Notes: generated by a model from the letters alone, not told the origin. Positions 8,533-16,320 are shown, numbered from the stretch's first letter. The stretch is DNA of 64,000 nt from an uncultured Odoribacter sp. (GCA_910578105.1 CAJTPD010000010.1:62001-126000); one strand, 5' to 3'. Translations and numbers: made by a program.

Positions 8533-9005
8533 ATCCGGGGATTGAATATGACAATTTGGTGAAACAATTGCTTCCGCCGCACAAACGGCAGCGGGTGCGG
8601 TTGTGGCTCATGCGGACGTTCGTAATGCCGCTCAGAGGGCTGTTTGAGGCGTTCGGGATATGGCGGGATGATATCCGGATGTTGATGAACATTACCAATC
8701 AAGTAAAGGTGTTGGAGGGGTATCTGCAAAAGAAGTACAACGCTTTGACGATACACATTGAAACCTACGGGGACGGGTTGTTGCTTATCTGTCTGGAACG
8801 GGAAGGAATCGCCATGCAGCCGGAGATTGGTTTGGAGCGTGAAAATGTAGTGGCAAAGATTCCACTGGCGGATGAACTGCGCGGGCAGTTCGGGGAGGCG
8901 GATTTTATCGTGTATATCCCGGCCGGGGTGGATGCGGATTTAATCCGGACGGAGATAGAGAAGTATAAACAGGCATTGACGAAATACAAAATCATTCAAA
9001 ACTAA
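8529..9005 (+). CDS. Tail protein, gpI / Mu gp48-like
   Basis: This 158-residue protein lies between gpJ-like and tail-fibre genes, the usual place of gpI, which joins fibres to the baseplate. It has a basic N-terminus (KQLLPPHKRQRVRLWLMRT), a central helix, and a C-terminal LADELRGQFGEADFIVYIPAGVD segment. I do not see a strong family motif, so this assignment is by order and size. Its start overlaps the upstream stop and its end lies 6 bases before the fibre ATG. Confidence 0.55.
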   Translation: MNPGIEYDNLVKQLLPPHKRQRVRLWLMRTFVMPLRGLFEAFGIWRDDIRMLMNITNQVKVLEGYLQKKYNALTIHIETYGDGLLLICLEREGIAMQPEIGLERENVVAKIPLADELRGQFGEADFIVYIPAGVDADLIRTEIEKYKQALTKYKIIQN

Positions 9006-9011
9006 AAGGAT

Positions 9012-10520
9012 ATGAAAAGGCATGTACAGACAGAAGGCGTGCGTCGATGGGCGGGTGAACATATTATTGATTTGCAGGCAGAACCGTTCAAGGTGATAGA
9101 CGCGTTTTTTGAGGAATACGGTAATTGTGTTGTTAAAGGGTGCGGGGTGCTGGATTGGGAAGACGGGACGTATCATGTGGAGCCCGGATTGGTGGGTCTG
9201 CATGGAACGGATCCGGAGGGCAACCCGACCTATAAGGTGGCGCCGTTTGCCGGGGTGACAGCGGTGTCCCTGCCGGCTTATATGGTGCTGCGGTTTGATG
9301 TGGCGCAGCGGGAATATGTGGATGAGAAAATGCACCCGATTTATTACGAATACCGGACGGAACTGGTACCGGAGAAACCGGCGGATGAGCCGTACCTGGA
9401 AATCACTCCTTCCGGGGCTGCTTGCTTTTTGGATGTAACTGGGGTAACGCATAAGTTGGATCAGGACGGGGACGGTAAAGATGTGGTTGTTTCTTTTGAA
9501 GAGGCGGCGGAGCGCGTGAATGTGGAATCCGGAGATACGTTGTCCGGGCTTTGGGGAAAGGTGCGGAAATGGTTTGCCGGGTTGAAGGCGGTGGCGCTTT
9601 CCGGAAAGACGGAAGATTTGACGGACGATCCGGAACACAGATTGACGACGGACACGGAAAAAGCCCGGTGGAATGATACGTACACGAAGCTGGAAACGGA
9701 CAATAAGGATACGGAGGCGTTAAGGATAGCGAAAGAATATGCCGACAATCAGGTGGCGAACCTGGGGGATGACGTTTACCGGAAGGCGGAAGTTTATACC
9801 AAGCAGGAAGCGGACGCCCAGCATGAAGGGGATTTGGCGGCGGCAAAGAAGTTTGCAACGGATAGGATTTCGGAACTGATAAACGGCAGTCCTGCGGCAC
9901 TCGATACGCTGTATGAGATTGCCAACGCGCTGAATAACGATCCCAACTTTGCCACGACCATTATGGCGCTAATTAACGGGAAAGCGGATACGGGGCATAA
10001 GCATACAAAGAGCCAGATTACGGATTTCCCGGCGTCCCTGCCGGCTTCGGATGTGTACTCGTGGGCGAAACAACCGAACAAACCGAGCTATACGGCAGCG
10101 GAAGTCGGGGCTGCGGCAGCAAGTCATAATCATGGCGATGCGTATGCTGCCAAAACGCACACACATACGGCCGACCAGATTACAGATACGGCAACAAAGG
10201 TTATGATGACTAAAACCGAACGTTCAAAACTGGCAGGTTTGGAATCAGTAGCAAGTTTAAAATCTACTAATGGATATGTGAAAGTCGGAGGAATAATAAT
10301 ACAATGGGGAAAAAATTCTGCGTCAGCAAATACCAACACAACAGTTTACTATGCGACTGCTTTTGCTGCTGTATATAGCGTTGTAATGGTTCCTGAAGAT
10401 TCTAATACATCGCAAAACAAGTCTCTCGCAGTCTGTAATATCGGAACAAGTTCATTTCAAATCAATAATACGGAACGAGTAGGTTTTCCTTGCCGATGGA
10501 TAGCGGTTGGATCGTACTAA
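9012..10520 (+). CDS. Tail fibre protein with exchangeable C-terminus (module A expressed)
   Basis: This 502-residue fibre probably carries the host-receptor contact. The N-terminal 190 residues are globular and attach to the baseplate. The middle is a stalk of repeats with His-rich collar-like motifs (GHKHTKSQITDF, SHNHGDAY, KTHTHTADQITD). From residue 406 (S-K-L-A-G-L-E) a gp53-like tip begins, with NGYVKVGGIIIQWG and a final RWIAVGSY. The codons AAA-CTG-GCA-GGT at 10227-10238 lie inside a site repeated in inverse orientation at two places downstream. The last 97 residues are therefore one of three interchangeable tips. Composition falls from about 50% to about 35% G+C at the junction. Confidence 0.88.
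   Translation: MKRHVQTEGVRRWAGEHIIDLQAEPFKVIDAFFEEYGNCVVKGCGVLDWEDGTYHVEPGLVGLHGTDPEGNPTYKVAPFAGVTAVSLPAYMVLRFDVAQREYVDEKMHPIYYEYRTELVPEKPADEPYLEITPSGAACFLDVTGVTHKLDQDGDGKDVVVSFEEAAERVNVESGDTLSGLWGKVRKWFAGLKAVALSGKTEDLTDDPEHRLTTDTEKARWNDTYTKLETDNKDTEALRIAKEYADNQVANLGDDVYRKAEVYTKQEADAQHEGDLAAAKKFATDRISELINGSPAALDTLYEIANALNNDPNFATTIMALINGKADTGHKHTKSQITDFPASLPASDVYSWAKQPNKPSYTAAEVGAAAASHNHGDAYAAKTHTHTADQITDTATKVMMTKTERSKLAGLESVASLKSTNGYVKVGGIIIQWGKNSASANTNTTVYYATAFAAVYSVVMVPEDSNTSQNKSLAVCNIGTSSFQINNTERVGFPCRWIAVGSY
10221..10252 (+). repeat. Shufflon site 1 (in the expressed fibre gene)
   Basis: The core AAACTGGCAGGTTTGGA spans 10227-10243. Its exact reverse complement is at 10845-10861, and the first ten bases recur inverted at 11138-11147. 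The right arm GTTTGGAATCAGTAGC (10237-10252) also recurs in direct orientation at 10858-10873. The site is read as K-L-A-G-L-E within the fibre, so crossover keeps the frame. Confidence 0.85.
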
Positions 10521-10534
10521 ATTTGACATACTAC

Positions 10535-10861
10535 TTATCCCATCGAGATTATATTTTTATGCCATCTGGTGTATGTGTGATTATAAATAAATAACATTAT
10601 TATACCGTTCGTAGTTAATTTGTGAGAAGCGTCTGGAGAAGTATCATCGTAGATTGGGTAAGAACCAGACGATGATTTAACCACAATAGCACCAGTATTA
10701 CATTTACGAATTAAGATATACATATTTGTTTGAGGCGGAGGTAATGTTATCGTGATTTCATTTGTATTCATTCCAAATATACAATTAAAATTACCATCAA
10801 GATTCGTGTTAATTGTAACTATTTTTACACGTAATCCTCCTTGCTCCAAACCTGCCAGTTT
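10535..10861 (-). CDS. Silent tail-fibre C-terminal module B
   Basis: This inverted open segment of 108 codons plus stop has no start of its own. Read on the - strand it begins AAA-CTG-GCA-GGT-TTG-GAG (K-L-A-G-L-E), in the same codon phase as the fixed fibre gene at 10227. It continues through NTNEITITLPPPQTNMYILI and ends RWHKNIISMG. The sequence is typical of a phage fibre tip but is not related to module A by eye. Inversion between the sites at 10227 and 10861 would fuse it to the fibre stalk. Its stop lies 14 bases from the stop of module A, facing it. Confidence 0.85.
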   Translation of the reverse strand, partial: KLAGLEQGGLRVKIVTINTNLDGNFNCIFGMNTNEITITLPPPQTNMYILIRKCNTGAIVVKSSSGSYPIYDDTSPDASHKLTTNGIIMLFIYNHTYTRWHKNIISMG

Positions 10862-10873
10862 GGAATCAGTAGC
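10839..10873 (-). repeat. Shufflon site 2 (start of module B)
   Basis: On the - strand this reads TCCAAAC-TGGCAG-GTTTGGA: perfect 7-base inverted arms around a 6-base asymmetric centre, the anatomy of a tyrosine-recombinase core site. It shares 17 exact bases with site 1 in inverted orientation. The flank at 10858-10873 repeats the right arm of site 1. Confidence 0.85.
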
Positions 10874-11147
10874 CAACAGCCAGCCAGCACCCTGGAGCAT
10901 TATCTATAATTAAGGTGCATCCTGTTTTACTAATGTTTGTAACATTATTATACCCTTTACCAGAGGCACCCGGATATTGGCTTGAACACACAACACTACA
11001 GCATTGTATAGGGAAAGGCACAGGGAACTTTATAGCCTTTTGCCAGTTAGTACCACCCGCAACGCCCCATTGTATGATTATACCTCCAATTTTAATATAA
11101 CCATCGGTGTTTTTTGACGTAGCTATCACTTCAATATCTGCCAGTTT
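10866..11147 (-). CDS. Silent tail-fibre C-terminal module C
   Basis: This second inverted segment has 93 codons plus stop and lacks its own start. It begins AAA-CTG-GCA-GAT-ATT-GAA (K-L-A-D-I-E), in phase with the fibre. It is a paralogue of module A: DGYIKIGGIIIQWG matches NGYVKVGGIIIQWG, and it ends CWLAVGY against RWIAVGSY. The middle (TNWQKAIKFPVPFPIQ) differs from A, so the tip surface would change while the fold is kept. Its stop codon lies in the left arm of the module-B site. Inversion between 10227 and 11147 would bring it into use. Confidence 0.85.
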   Translation of the reverse strand, partial: KLADIEVIATSKNTDGYIKIGGIIIQWGVAGGTNWQKAIKFPVPFPIQCCSVVCSSQYPGASGKGYNNVTNISKTGCTLIIDNAPGCWLAVGY

Positions 11148-11153
11148 AGAATC
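11132..11153 (-). repeat. Shufflon site 3 (start of module C)
   Basis: On the - strand it reads GATTCTAAACTGGCAG followed by ATATTGA. Its left arm and centre match site 2 at 15 of 16 positions, while the right arm has diverged. All three sites fit TTCNAAACTGGCAG. It lies about 50 bases upstream of the recombinase gene. Confidence 0.75.
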
Positions 11154-11173
11154 GGCTGGTAAGCCTATATTTG
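11145..11173 (+). promoter_or_regulatory. Possible promoter of the recombinase gene
   Basis: TATATTTG at 11166-11173 matches the Bacteroidota -7 element TAnnTTTG, 26 bases before the ATG. A weak TTTA at 11145-11148, inside shufflon site 3, could stand for the -33 element, although the spacing of 17 is short. If so, recombinase bound to site 3 would cover its own promoter. Confidence 0.4.
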
Positions 11174-11198
11174 CAGCCCTAATTCAAATAATAAATCT

Positions 11199-12119
11199 AT
11201 GTCACAAGCTGTTTTATTTAATGTTTTTGCCGAAGAGTATCTGAACATCTGTAAGAAATCATCGACTTATAAAGAGAGTTTACAAAATGCCGTAAATCAT
11301 TTACAACGTTTTTCAGATGCTTCCCAGACGCCTATTTTTACCGATATGAATGAACAAGTAATTGAAGACTTTGTGTGTTATTTACAGAATCAAAATCTAA
11401 TGGCTTCGACAATAAAAAACAATATAAATCGCATCAAATACCTATTGAAAAAAGCTCATCGCTTCGGTTATGAGGTAGATTCCATTATTGAAGATTTCAA
11501 TGTTCCGGACGAAGAATCTAATGCAATTTTTTTGACAATGCGCGAGGTTTACAAAATACACCGTTATACAAATTTAACTCCAAGAAAAGCCGAAATAAAA
11601 GACTTTTTCATTATTGGATGTTTGACAGCTCTTAGGTTTTCCGACTACTCCCGTCTAAGCCCTAAAAATTTCATCCGGAATAAAATCGTCATTAAGACCC
11701 AAAAAACAAATACTCCTGTTCAAGTTCCCATGCACCCAATTGTACGAGAAATTATACAAAAATACGACAAAAAACTACCAATTCCTCCGTCTATACAGCA
11801 TTTTAACCGGGAGATTAAGAATATCTGTAAGCAAATTGGATTTAAAAAGAAAATATTGTTTGAACGCAAAGTCGGTGTGCAACGAGTTTCAAAACTTATT
11901 CCGAAATATCTATTTATTTCCTCGCATACTGCAAGAAGAACAGCAGCAACTAATATGTATTTGTCTGGAATAATGCCCTTCCGAATCATGCTCGTAACGG
12001 GTCATAAAACTGAAAAGTCGTTCTTTAAATACATTCGAATTACGAGAGAGGAAAATGTGAAAATATTAGCAAAGCACAAATTTTTCACAGGGGATAAAAG
12101 GAAAAGTAAACGGCATTAA
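11199..12119 (+). CDS. Tyrosine recombinase, probable tail-fibre invertase
   Basis: This 306-residue protein has a full tyrosine recombinase layout. An SAM-like N-terminal DNA-binding domain (about 1-105) includes a motif of the type MASTIKNNINRIKYLLKKA. A catalytic domain follows with Arg in LTALRFSDYSRL, the H-x-x-R box in SSHTARRTAA, the second His in VTGHKTEKSFF, and Tyr in KYIRI. The catalytic residues appear intact. It starts about 50 bases from shufflon site 3 and is the last gene of the tail module, so its likely job is inverting the fibre modules. An alternative is that it is the prophage integrase. Composition is about one-third G+C, far lower than the tail genes. Confidence 0.85.
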   Translation: MSQAVLFNVFAEEYLNICKKSSTYKESLQNAVNHLQRFSDASQTPIFTDMNEQVIEDFVCYLQNQNLMASTIKNNINRIKYLLKKAHRFGYEVDSIIEDFNVPDEESNAIFLTMREVYKIHRYTNLTPRKAEIKDFFIIGCLTALRFSDYSRLSPKNFIRNKIVIKTQKTNTPVQVPMHPIVREIIQKYDKKLPIPPSIQHFNREIKNICKQIGFKKKILFERKVGVQRVSKLIPKYLFISSHTARRTAATNMYLSGIMPFRIMLVTGHKTEKSFFKYIRITREENVKILAKHKFFTGDKRKSKRH

Positions 12120-12136
12120 ACGGCATTTAATTCATA

Positions 12137-12173
12137 TTTAAAGCGCAGAAGGTTTGCTTTTCTGCGCTTTAAA
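12137..12173 (+). terminator. Hairpin terminator after the recombinase
   Basis: There is a perfect 13-base stem, TTTAAAGCGCAGA pairing with TCTGCGCTTTAAA, around an 11-base loop. The flanking A and T runs make it usable from either side. It lies 18 bases past the recombinase stop and just before the transposase remnant. Confidence 0.75.
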
Positions 12174-12225
12174 ATTTGCACAATTCGTTTTCAAAAATTG
12201 CACTTTTCGTTTTGCCGATTATACA

Positions 12226-12570
12226 TATCAGCAGAGACCATAAGCAGCATAACGGACCGTGTCCTTCCGGAAATACAGAGCTGGAAAAACCGACCTCTGG
12301 ACCGGGTGTATCCAATTGTATGGCTTGATGCGGTACATTACAAGGTAATGGACGAGAAGAATCGGCCTGTGACCAGAGCCATCTATAATGTGTTGGCCCT
12401 CAATTCCGAAGGAAGGAAAGAGCTTTTGGGCATGTACATATCCAAGAGCGAGGGAGCCAACTTCTGGCTCGGTGTGCTTACGGATCTCCAGAACAGAGGA
12501 GTCCAGGATATCCTCATTGCCTGTGTTGACAGACTCAAGGGCTTTCCAGATGCGATAGCGATACACTTTA
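12226..12570 (+). pseudogene. IS256-family (mutator) transposase fragment
   Basis: Only the central part of a normally ~400-residue DDE transposase remains. It starts near SAETISSITDRVLPEIQSW, continues through YPIVWLDAVHYKV (first catalytic Asp) and ends soon after CVDRLKGFPDAIA (second Asp). The N-terminal DNA-binding region and the C-terminal Glu region are missing, and sequence after about 12570 no longer resembles the family. No terminal inverted repeats are visible. The piece is about half G+C, unlike the AT-rich sequence on both sides. It is a relic at the border of prophage and chromosome. Confidence 0.8.
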
Positions 12571-12727
12571 GTTTACACTACCGAAACGCACCTATTCTAT
12601 TATTCTAAGAACTCTATTTTTCTTATAACAAACTGACTAAATACAATTAAAAAGCATTCCAACAACCAGTAATGTCTCACGAAAATTAAAAATCAGATTT
12701 TATCTGCTTTCTGACAAATCCATACTC

Positions 12728-14629
12728 TTATTTAATCAGCACATCTAATTCACCTACTGTAATAAAGGGACGATTATCAATCTCACGGACAGACTCCAAA
12801 CGGAAATAACGTGCCGGACAAATTGTTTTAAAATAAATTGTTTGGGGTATCGGATTATTTTTAATATTACTAAATTCTCCACTCGTCTCACATAAAATCC
12901 AGTTTTTCCCATCCTGACTGGTATAGACACGATACAAAAAAATAGTTCCGGCATACTCATCTGCTGCTGCAGGTGTATAAGTAAATCCAGCTACCGGATA
13001 ACTCTTACCCAAATCTATATCCAACTGATGTTTACTGCCAGTATTACCGGATTTCCAATAAGTAGTTGCATTCCCATCAATAGCAGCTTTCGCCTGATGT
13101 CCATCAGTCTCGGAATCAACCGCCATTACTTGCCAATTCTTTTTTAATTCTGACGTACTCTGATTTACCACCCGTTGCATTTCCAACTCAGGAGCAAAAT
13201 AAGCACCCACAATCCGAATATTCATATCAGCACGGCTTTCATTAAGAATCAGACGTATCTTTTCCGGCTGACACTCCGGAAAACGGAAAAGACGTTTATA
13301 CCCGACAGTCGTACCTTTAGCCAATTCCTGCCAGTTGCCATCCACTAAACCTTCAAGTGTAAATTCTTCAACACGCTGACCTTTAAGAATGTCCTCACCT
13401 ACCAACAATACATTCACTTTCGCTCCGGACCTGACTGCATATTCCGCTGATTCTCCCTGTTTCAATGTTCGTGGCCTCTCTCCTTCTGGCAATTTATTAT
13501 CAGCAAAAACAGTTGAGATATACTCTCCGAATTCTTTCAGACGGGCAGCGTCTACTTCATGAATTAAACCTCTCCGGTCCGGAGGAACATTCAGTAACAA
13601 CACCGAATTGTAGCCCACTGATTGAAAATAAATATTCACAAGATTAGACAACGACCGTACCTTAGTATCTTGATTTTCATGATAAAACCAGCCCGGACGA
13701 ATAGACACATCTACCTCGGAAGGATACCAAAACAAACGACTGGCAGCCCAAACTTTTTCCCGGCTCCCCAAATCTTTTGCAGTACCTTTTAAACCCAACC
13801 GTTGATTCTCTTCGGCCGCTTCTTTATAACTGGAAGCCCAATAAGGGGTAACACTCCATTCCGTTTCACGTCCCAATCCCCGTTCATTACCAACCCAACG
13901 AATATCATTACCAGTAATGGCCTTTACTGCATTAGGCTGAAGACTATCAATTACAGCATTAAACAAATCCCAATCATAAACCTGTTTCTTGCCATTAGGT
14001 CCCTCACCATTGGCACCATCAAACCAAACTTCATCCACTTGTCCATAATTACCAAGTAATTCCTTCAATTGAGCCACAAACATCCGGTTATAAACCGGAG
14101 AATCACCATAACATGCAGCATTCCGGTCCCAAGGAGACAAATAAACTCCGAATTTCATTCCATATTTATCACAAGCTTTCCGCAAATCCCCTACCACATC
14201 CCCTTCCCCATTCTTCCAAGAAGAAGATGCCACTGAATGTTTTGTTGTTTTAGTCGGCCATAAACAAAAACCATCATGATGCTTCGCAGTAATAATCACC
14301 ATTTTAAAACCGCCTTCTTTCAGAGTTTTAACCCACTGTTCACAATCCAGTTCGCTCGGATTAAACAATGCCGGATCTTCCTTTCCATCCCCCCACTCAC
14401 GTCCGGTGAAAGTATTGATACCAAAATGAATAAAAGCAGTCAGCTCCAATTGTTGCCAATGGTATTGCCCCTTGGTAGGAACCACCCGGGTTGACATTTC
14501 AAGTTTCTGTTCTGGCGTTGCTCCTTCCGGAAAAACCACTTCTTTTACATAATATTGCCTACCTGTTTTACAGCTAATCAACACCGCAGCTAAAAGCAAC
14601 CCCATTAAGCCACATCTTTTCATTTTCAT
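12728..14629 (-). CDS. Alpha-L-fucosidase, GH29, with C-terminal F5/8-type C domain
   Basis: This exported 633-residue lipoprotein (lipobox LISC, Cys20) should release alpha-linked L-fucose from glycans. The start at 14629 (MKMKRCG) is preferred over the ATG at 14680 because it places a signal peptide at the N-terminus. The GH29 barrel has the TAKHHDGFCLWP motif (about 114-125) and the nucleophile Asp204 in EVWFDGANGEG. The end (about 500-633) is a discoidin-like carbohydrate-binding domain with AIDGNATTYWKSG. A sulfatase gene lies directly upstream in the same direction, so the pair probably acts on a fucosylated, sulfated glycan such as mucin or fucan. Confidence 0.9.
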   Translation of the reverse strand: MKMKRCGLMGLLLAAVLISCKTGRQYYVKEVVFPEGATPEQKLEMSTRVVPTKGQYHWQQLELTAFIHFGINTFTGREWGDGKEDPALFNPSELDCEQWVKTLKEGGFKMVIITAKHHDGFCLWPTKTTKHSVASSSWKNGEGDVVGDLRKACDKYGMKFGVYLSPWDRNAACYGDSPVYNRMFVAQLKELLGNYGQVDEVWFDGANGEGPNGKKQVYDWDLFNAVIDSLQPNAVKAITGNDIRWVGNERGLGRETEWSVTPYWASSYKEAAEENQRLGLKGTAKDLGSREKVWAASRLFWYPSEVDVSIRPGWFYHENQDTKVRSLSNLVNIYFQSVGYNSVLLLNVPPDRRGLIHEVDAARLKEFGEYISTVFADNKLPEGERPRTLKQGESAEYAVRSGAKVNVLLVGEDILKGQRVEEFTLEGLVDGNWQELAKGTTVGYKRLFRFPECQPEKIRLILNESRADMNIRIVGAYFAPELEMQRVVNQSTSELKKNWQVMAVDSETDGHQAKAAIDGNATTYWKSGNTGSKHQLDIDLGKSYPVAGFTYTPAAADEYAGTIFLYRVYTSQDGKNWILCETSGEFSNIKNNPIPQTIYFKTICPARYFRLESVREIDNRPFITVGELDVLIK

Positions 14630-14745
14630 ATACTTAAAAATTTGTCCATGTACACACAATTCACCCAAACCATCAAACAATTAGCATGCCGCTATTCTCA
14701 TTTGAACCTAAAACAATTGATTCAATAAATTCTTAATTTATAAAT

Positions 14746-16320
14746 TCAATTTAATGCTCTGACCGGATCGTCATATTGTACCTGCAATTTTTCCAGTTCC
14801 GACTTCAACTCCTCAGTTAACTCTTCTGTTCCCGGTTTTCCGTATAAATTATTCATCTCCATAGGATCTTCCTGCAAATCATACAATTCCCAAACATCAA
14901 TATCATTATAGAAATGTATCAATTTATAACGTTCAGTTCTAACACCATAGTGACGACGCACAGCATGCTCTGCCGGAAATTCATAATAATGGTAATACAA
15001 AGATTTTCTCCAATCTGCAGGATTTTCCCCCTTCAACAAAGGCAACAAAGATACCCCTTGAATATCTCCCGGAACCGGAAGGCCTGCCAACTCTAAAAAT
15101 GTCGGGGTATAATCAATATTCTGTACCAATTGAGTGATATCTCCACGCCGCTCCAACCCCTCCGGCAAACGCATAATTAACGGAGTACGCATAGATTCTT
15201 CATACATAAAACGTTTATCAAACCACCCATGTTCACCCATATAAAATCCCTGGTCGGAATCATAAACCACCAATGTATTATTCAGTAGTCCCTCTTTTTC
15301 AAGCTCATCAAGCAACCGTCCTACATTATCATCCAATGACTTCACAACCTTGGCATAATCGCGCATATAACGTTGATATTTCCACTCTGCCAACGCTCTT
15401 CCTGTCAGTTTGGCTTTCTTAAACTGCTCGATAATCGGCTGATAATGACGATTCCAGACAGCTTTCTGGGCTGCATTCATACGTCCGTAAGTACCCAGTG
15501 TATCATTTTGACGTATATAAAGAGAACGGTAATGATCATTAAACTGCTCGTCCAGCATTTTCAAATCATAAATCAATGTCATGTCCTTATCTATACCCAT
15601 TTCCTGTTTTTCTGCTGCTGCACGCCCCTGATAATCATCCCAGAAATTAGCAGGCATATCAAAAGTCTTGTCTTCATAAAGAGCCAAGTCACAAGTATCA
15701 GCCATCCAATTCCGGTGAATGGCTTTGTGATGAACAAACAAACAGAAAGGTTTTGTCGTATCCCTTTTGGTCCGTAACCAATCAATACTCATATCAGTAA
15801 TGATATTGGTTACATACCCTTCCTTGCGGATTCTCCCTTCCGGAGTTATAAAATCAGGATTGTAATAGTCACCTTGTCCGGGTAAAATAGTCCAGTAATC
15901 AAAATGAGTCGGAGTACTGCCCAAATGCCATTTCCCAATCATAGCGGTTTGATATCCTCCTTGCTGTAAAAGTTGCTGTACCGTTTGTTGATTTCCATCA
16001 AACATAGCCCCCTCGGTATTATCCGTGTAACCGTTTTTATGACTGTGTTTTCCTGTTAATAAAACAGCTCTGCTCGGTCCCGATAATGAATTACATACAA
16101 AACTATTAGTAAATTTAACACCTTCATCGGCAATCCTGTCCAAATTGGGGGTCTGTACATATCGCTGATCATAACAACTCATCATTTGCTGAGTATGATC
16201 ATCAGTCATGATGTACACAATATTCAGAGGCTTTTTTGATTCTGCTTTTTTATGCCCGCCTGCACACCCGTTTAAAACCGCCAATCCAGCCAATGGCAAA
16301 ATGCAATTTACTGTCTTCAT
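14746..16320 (-). CDS. Sulfatase, S1 family, serine-type
   Basis: This exported 524-residue lipoprotein (LNGC, Cys19) hydrolyses sulfate esters. Metal-binding Asp40-Asp41 are in YIMTDDHTQQ. The activation motif is S80-G-P-S-R84, a serine-type site that needs an anaerobic sulfatase-maturating enzyme to become formylglycine. A further metal/substrate motif is VVYDSDQGFYMGEHGW. Full length for the family. It precedes the GH29 fucosidase gene by about 115 bases on the same strand, so both are probably transcribed together. The sugar substrate cannot be read from the sequence. Confidence 0.9.
   Translation of the reverse strand: MKTVNCILPLAGLAVLNGCAGGHKKAESKKPLNIVYIMTDDHTQQMMSCYDQRYVQTPNLDRIADEGVKFTNSFVCNSLSGPSRAVLLTGKHSHKNGYTDNTEGAMFDGNQQTVQQLLQQGGYQTAMIGKWHLGSTPTHFDYWTILPGQGDYYNPDFITPEGRIRKEGYVTNIITDMSIDWLRTKRDTTKPFCLFVHHKAIHRNWMADTCDLALYEDKTFDMPANFWDDYQGRAAAEKQEMGIDKDMTLIYDLKMLDEQFNDHYRSLYIRQNDTLGTYGRMNAAQKAVWNRHYQPIIEQFKKAKLTGRALAEWKYQRYMRDYAKVVKSLDDNVGRLLDELEKEGLLNNTLVVYDSDQGFYMGEHGWFDKRFMYEESMRTPLIMRLPEGLERRGDITQLVQNIDYTPTFLELAGLPVPGDIQGVSLLPLLKGENPADWRKSLYYHYYEFPAEHAVRRHYGVRTERYKLIHFYNDIDVWELYDLQEDPMEMNNLYGKPGTEELTEELKSELEKLQVQYDDPVRALN

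Noticed and set aside
10915..11100. A 61-codon + strand frame within module C
   Set aside because: It is the antisense of a module that reads clearly as a fibre tip (GGIIIQWG) on the - strand.
10221..12119. Diversity-generating retroelement acting on the tail fibre
   Set aside because: There is no reverse transcriptase gene and no template/variable repeat differing at adenines; the variation is by module exchange.
11199..12119. Recombinase as the prophage integrase
   Set aside because: It cannot be excluded, but no attachment-site pair was seen and the gene is next to the invertible modules, so the invertase reading is preferred.
12198..12608. Intact transposase gene
   Set aside because: It covers only the middle of an IS256-type transposase. 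The start and the end are unrelated flanking sequence, and no terminal inverted repeats are visible.
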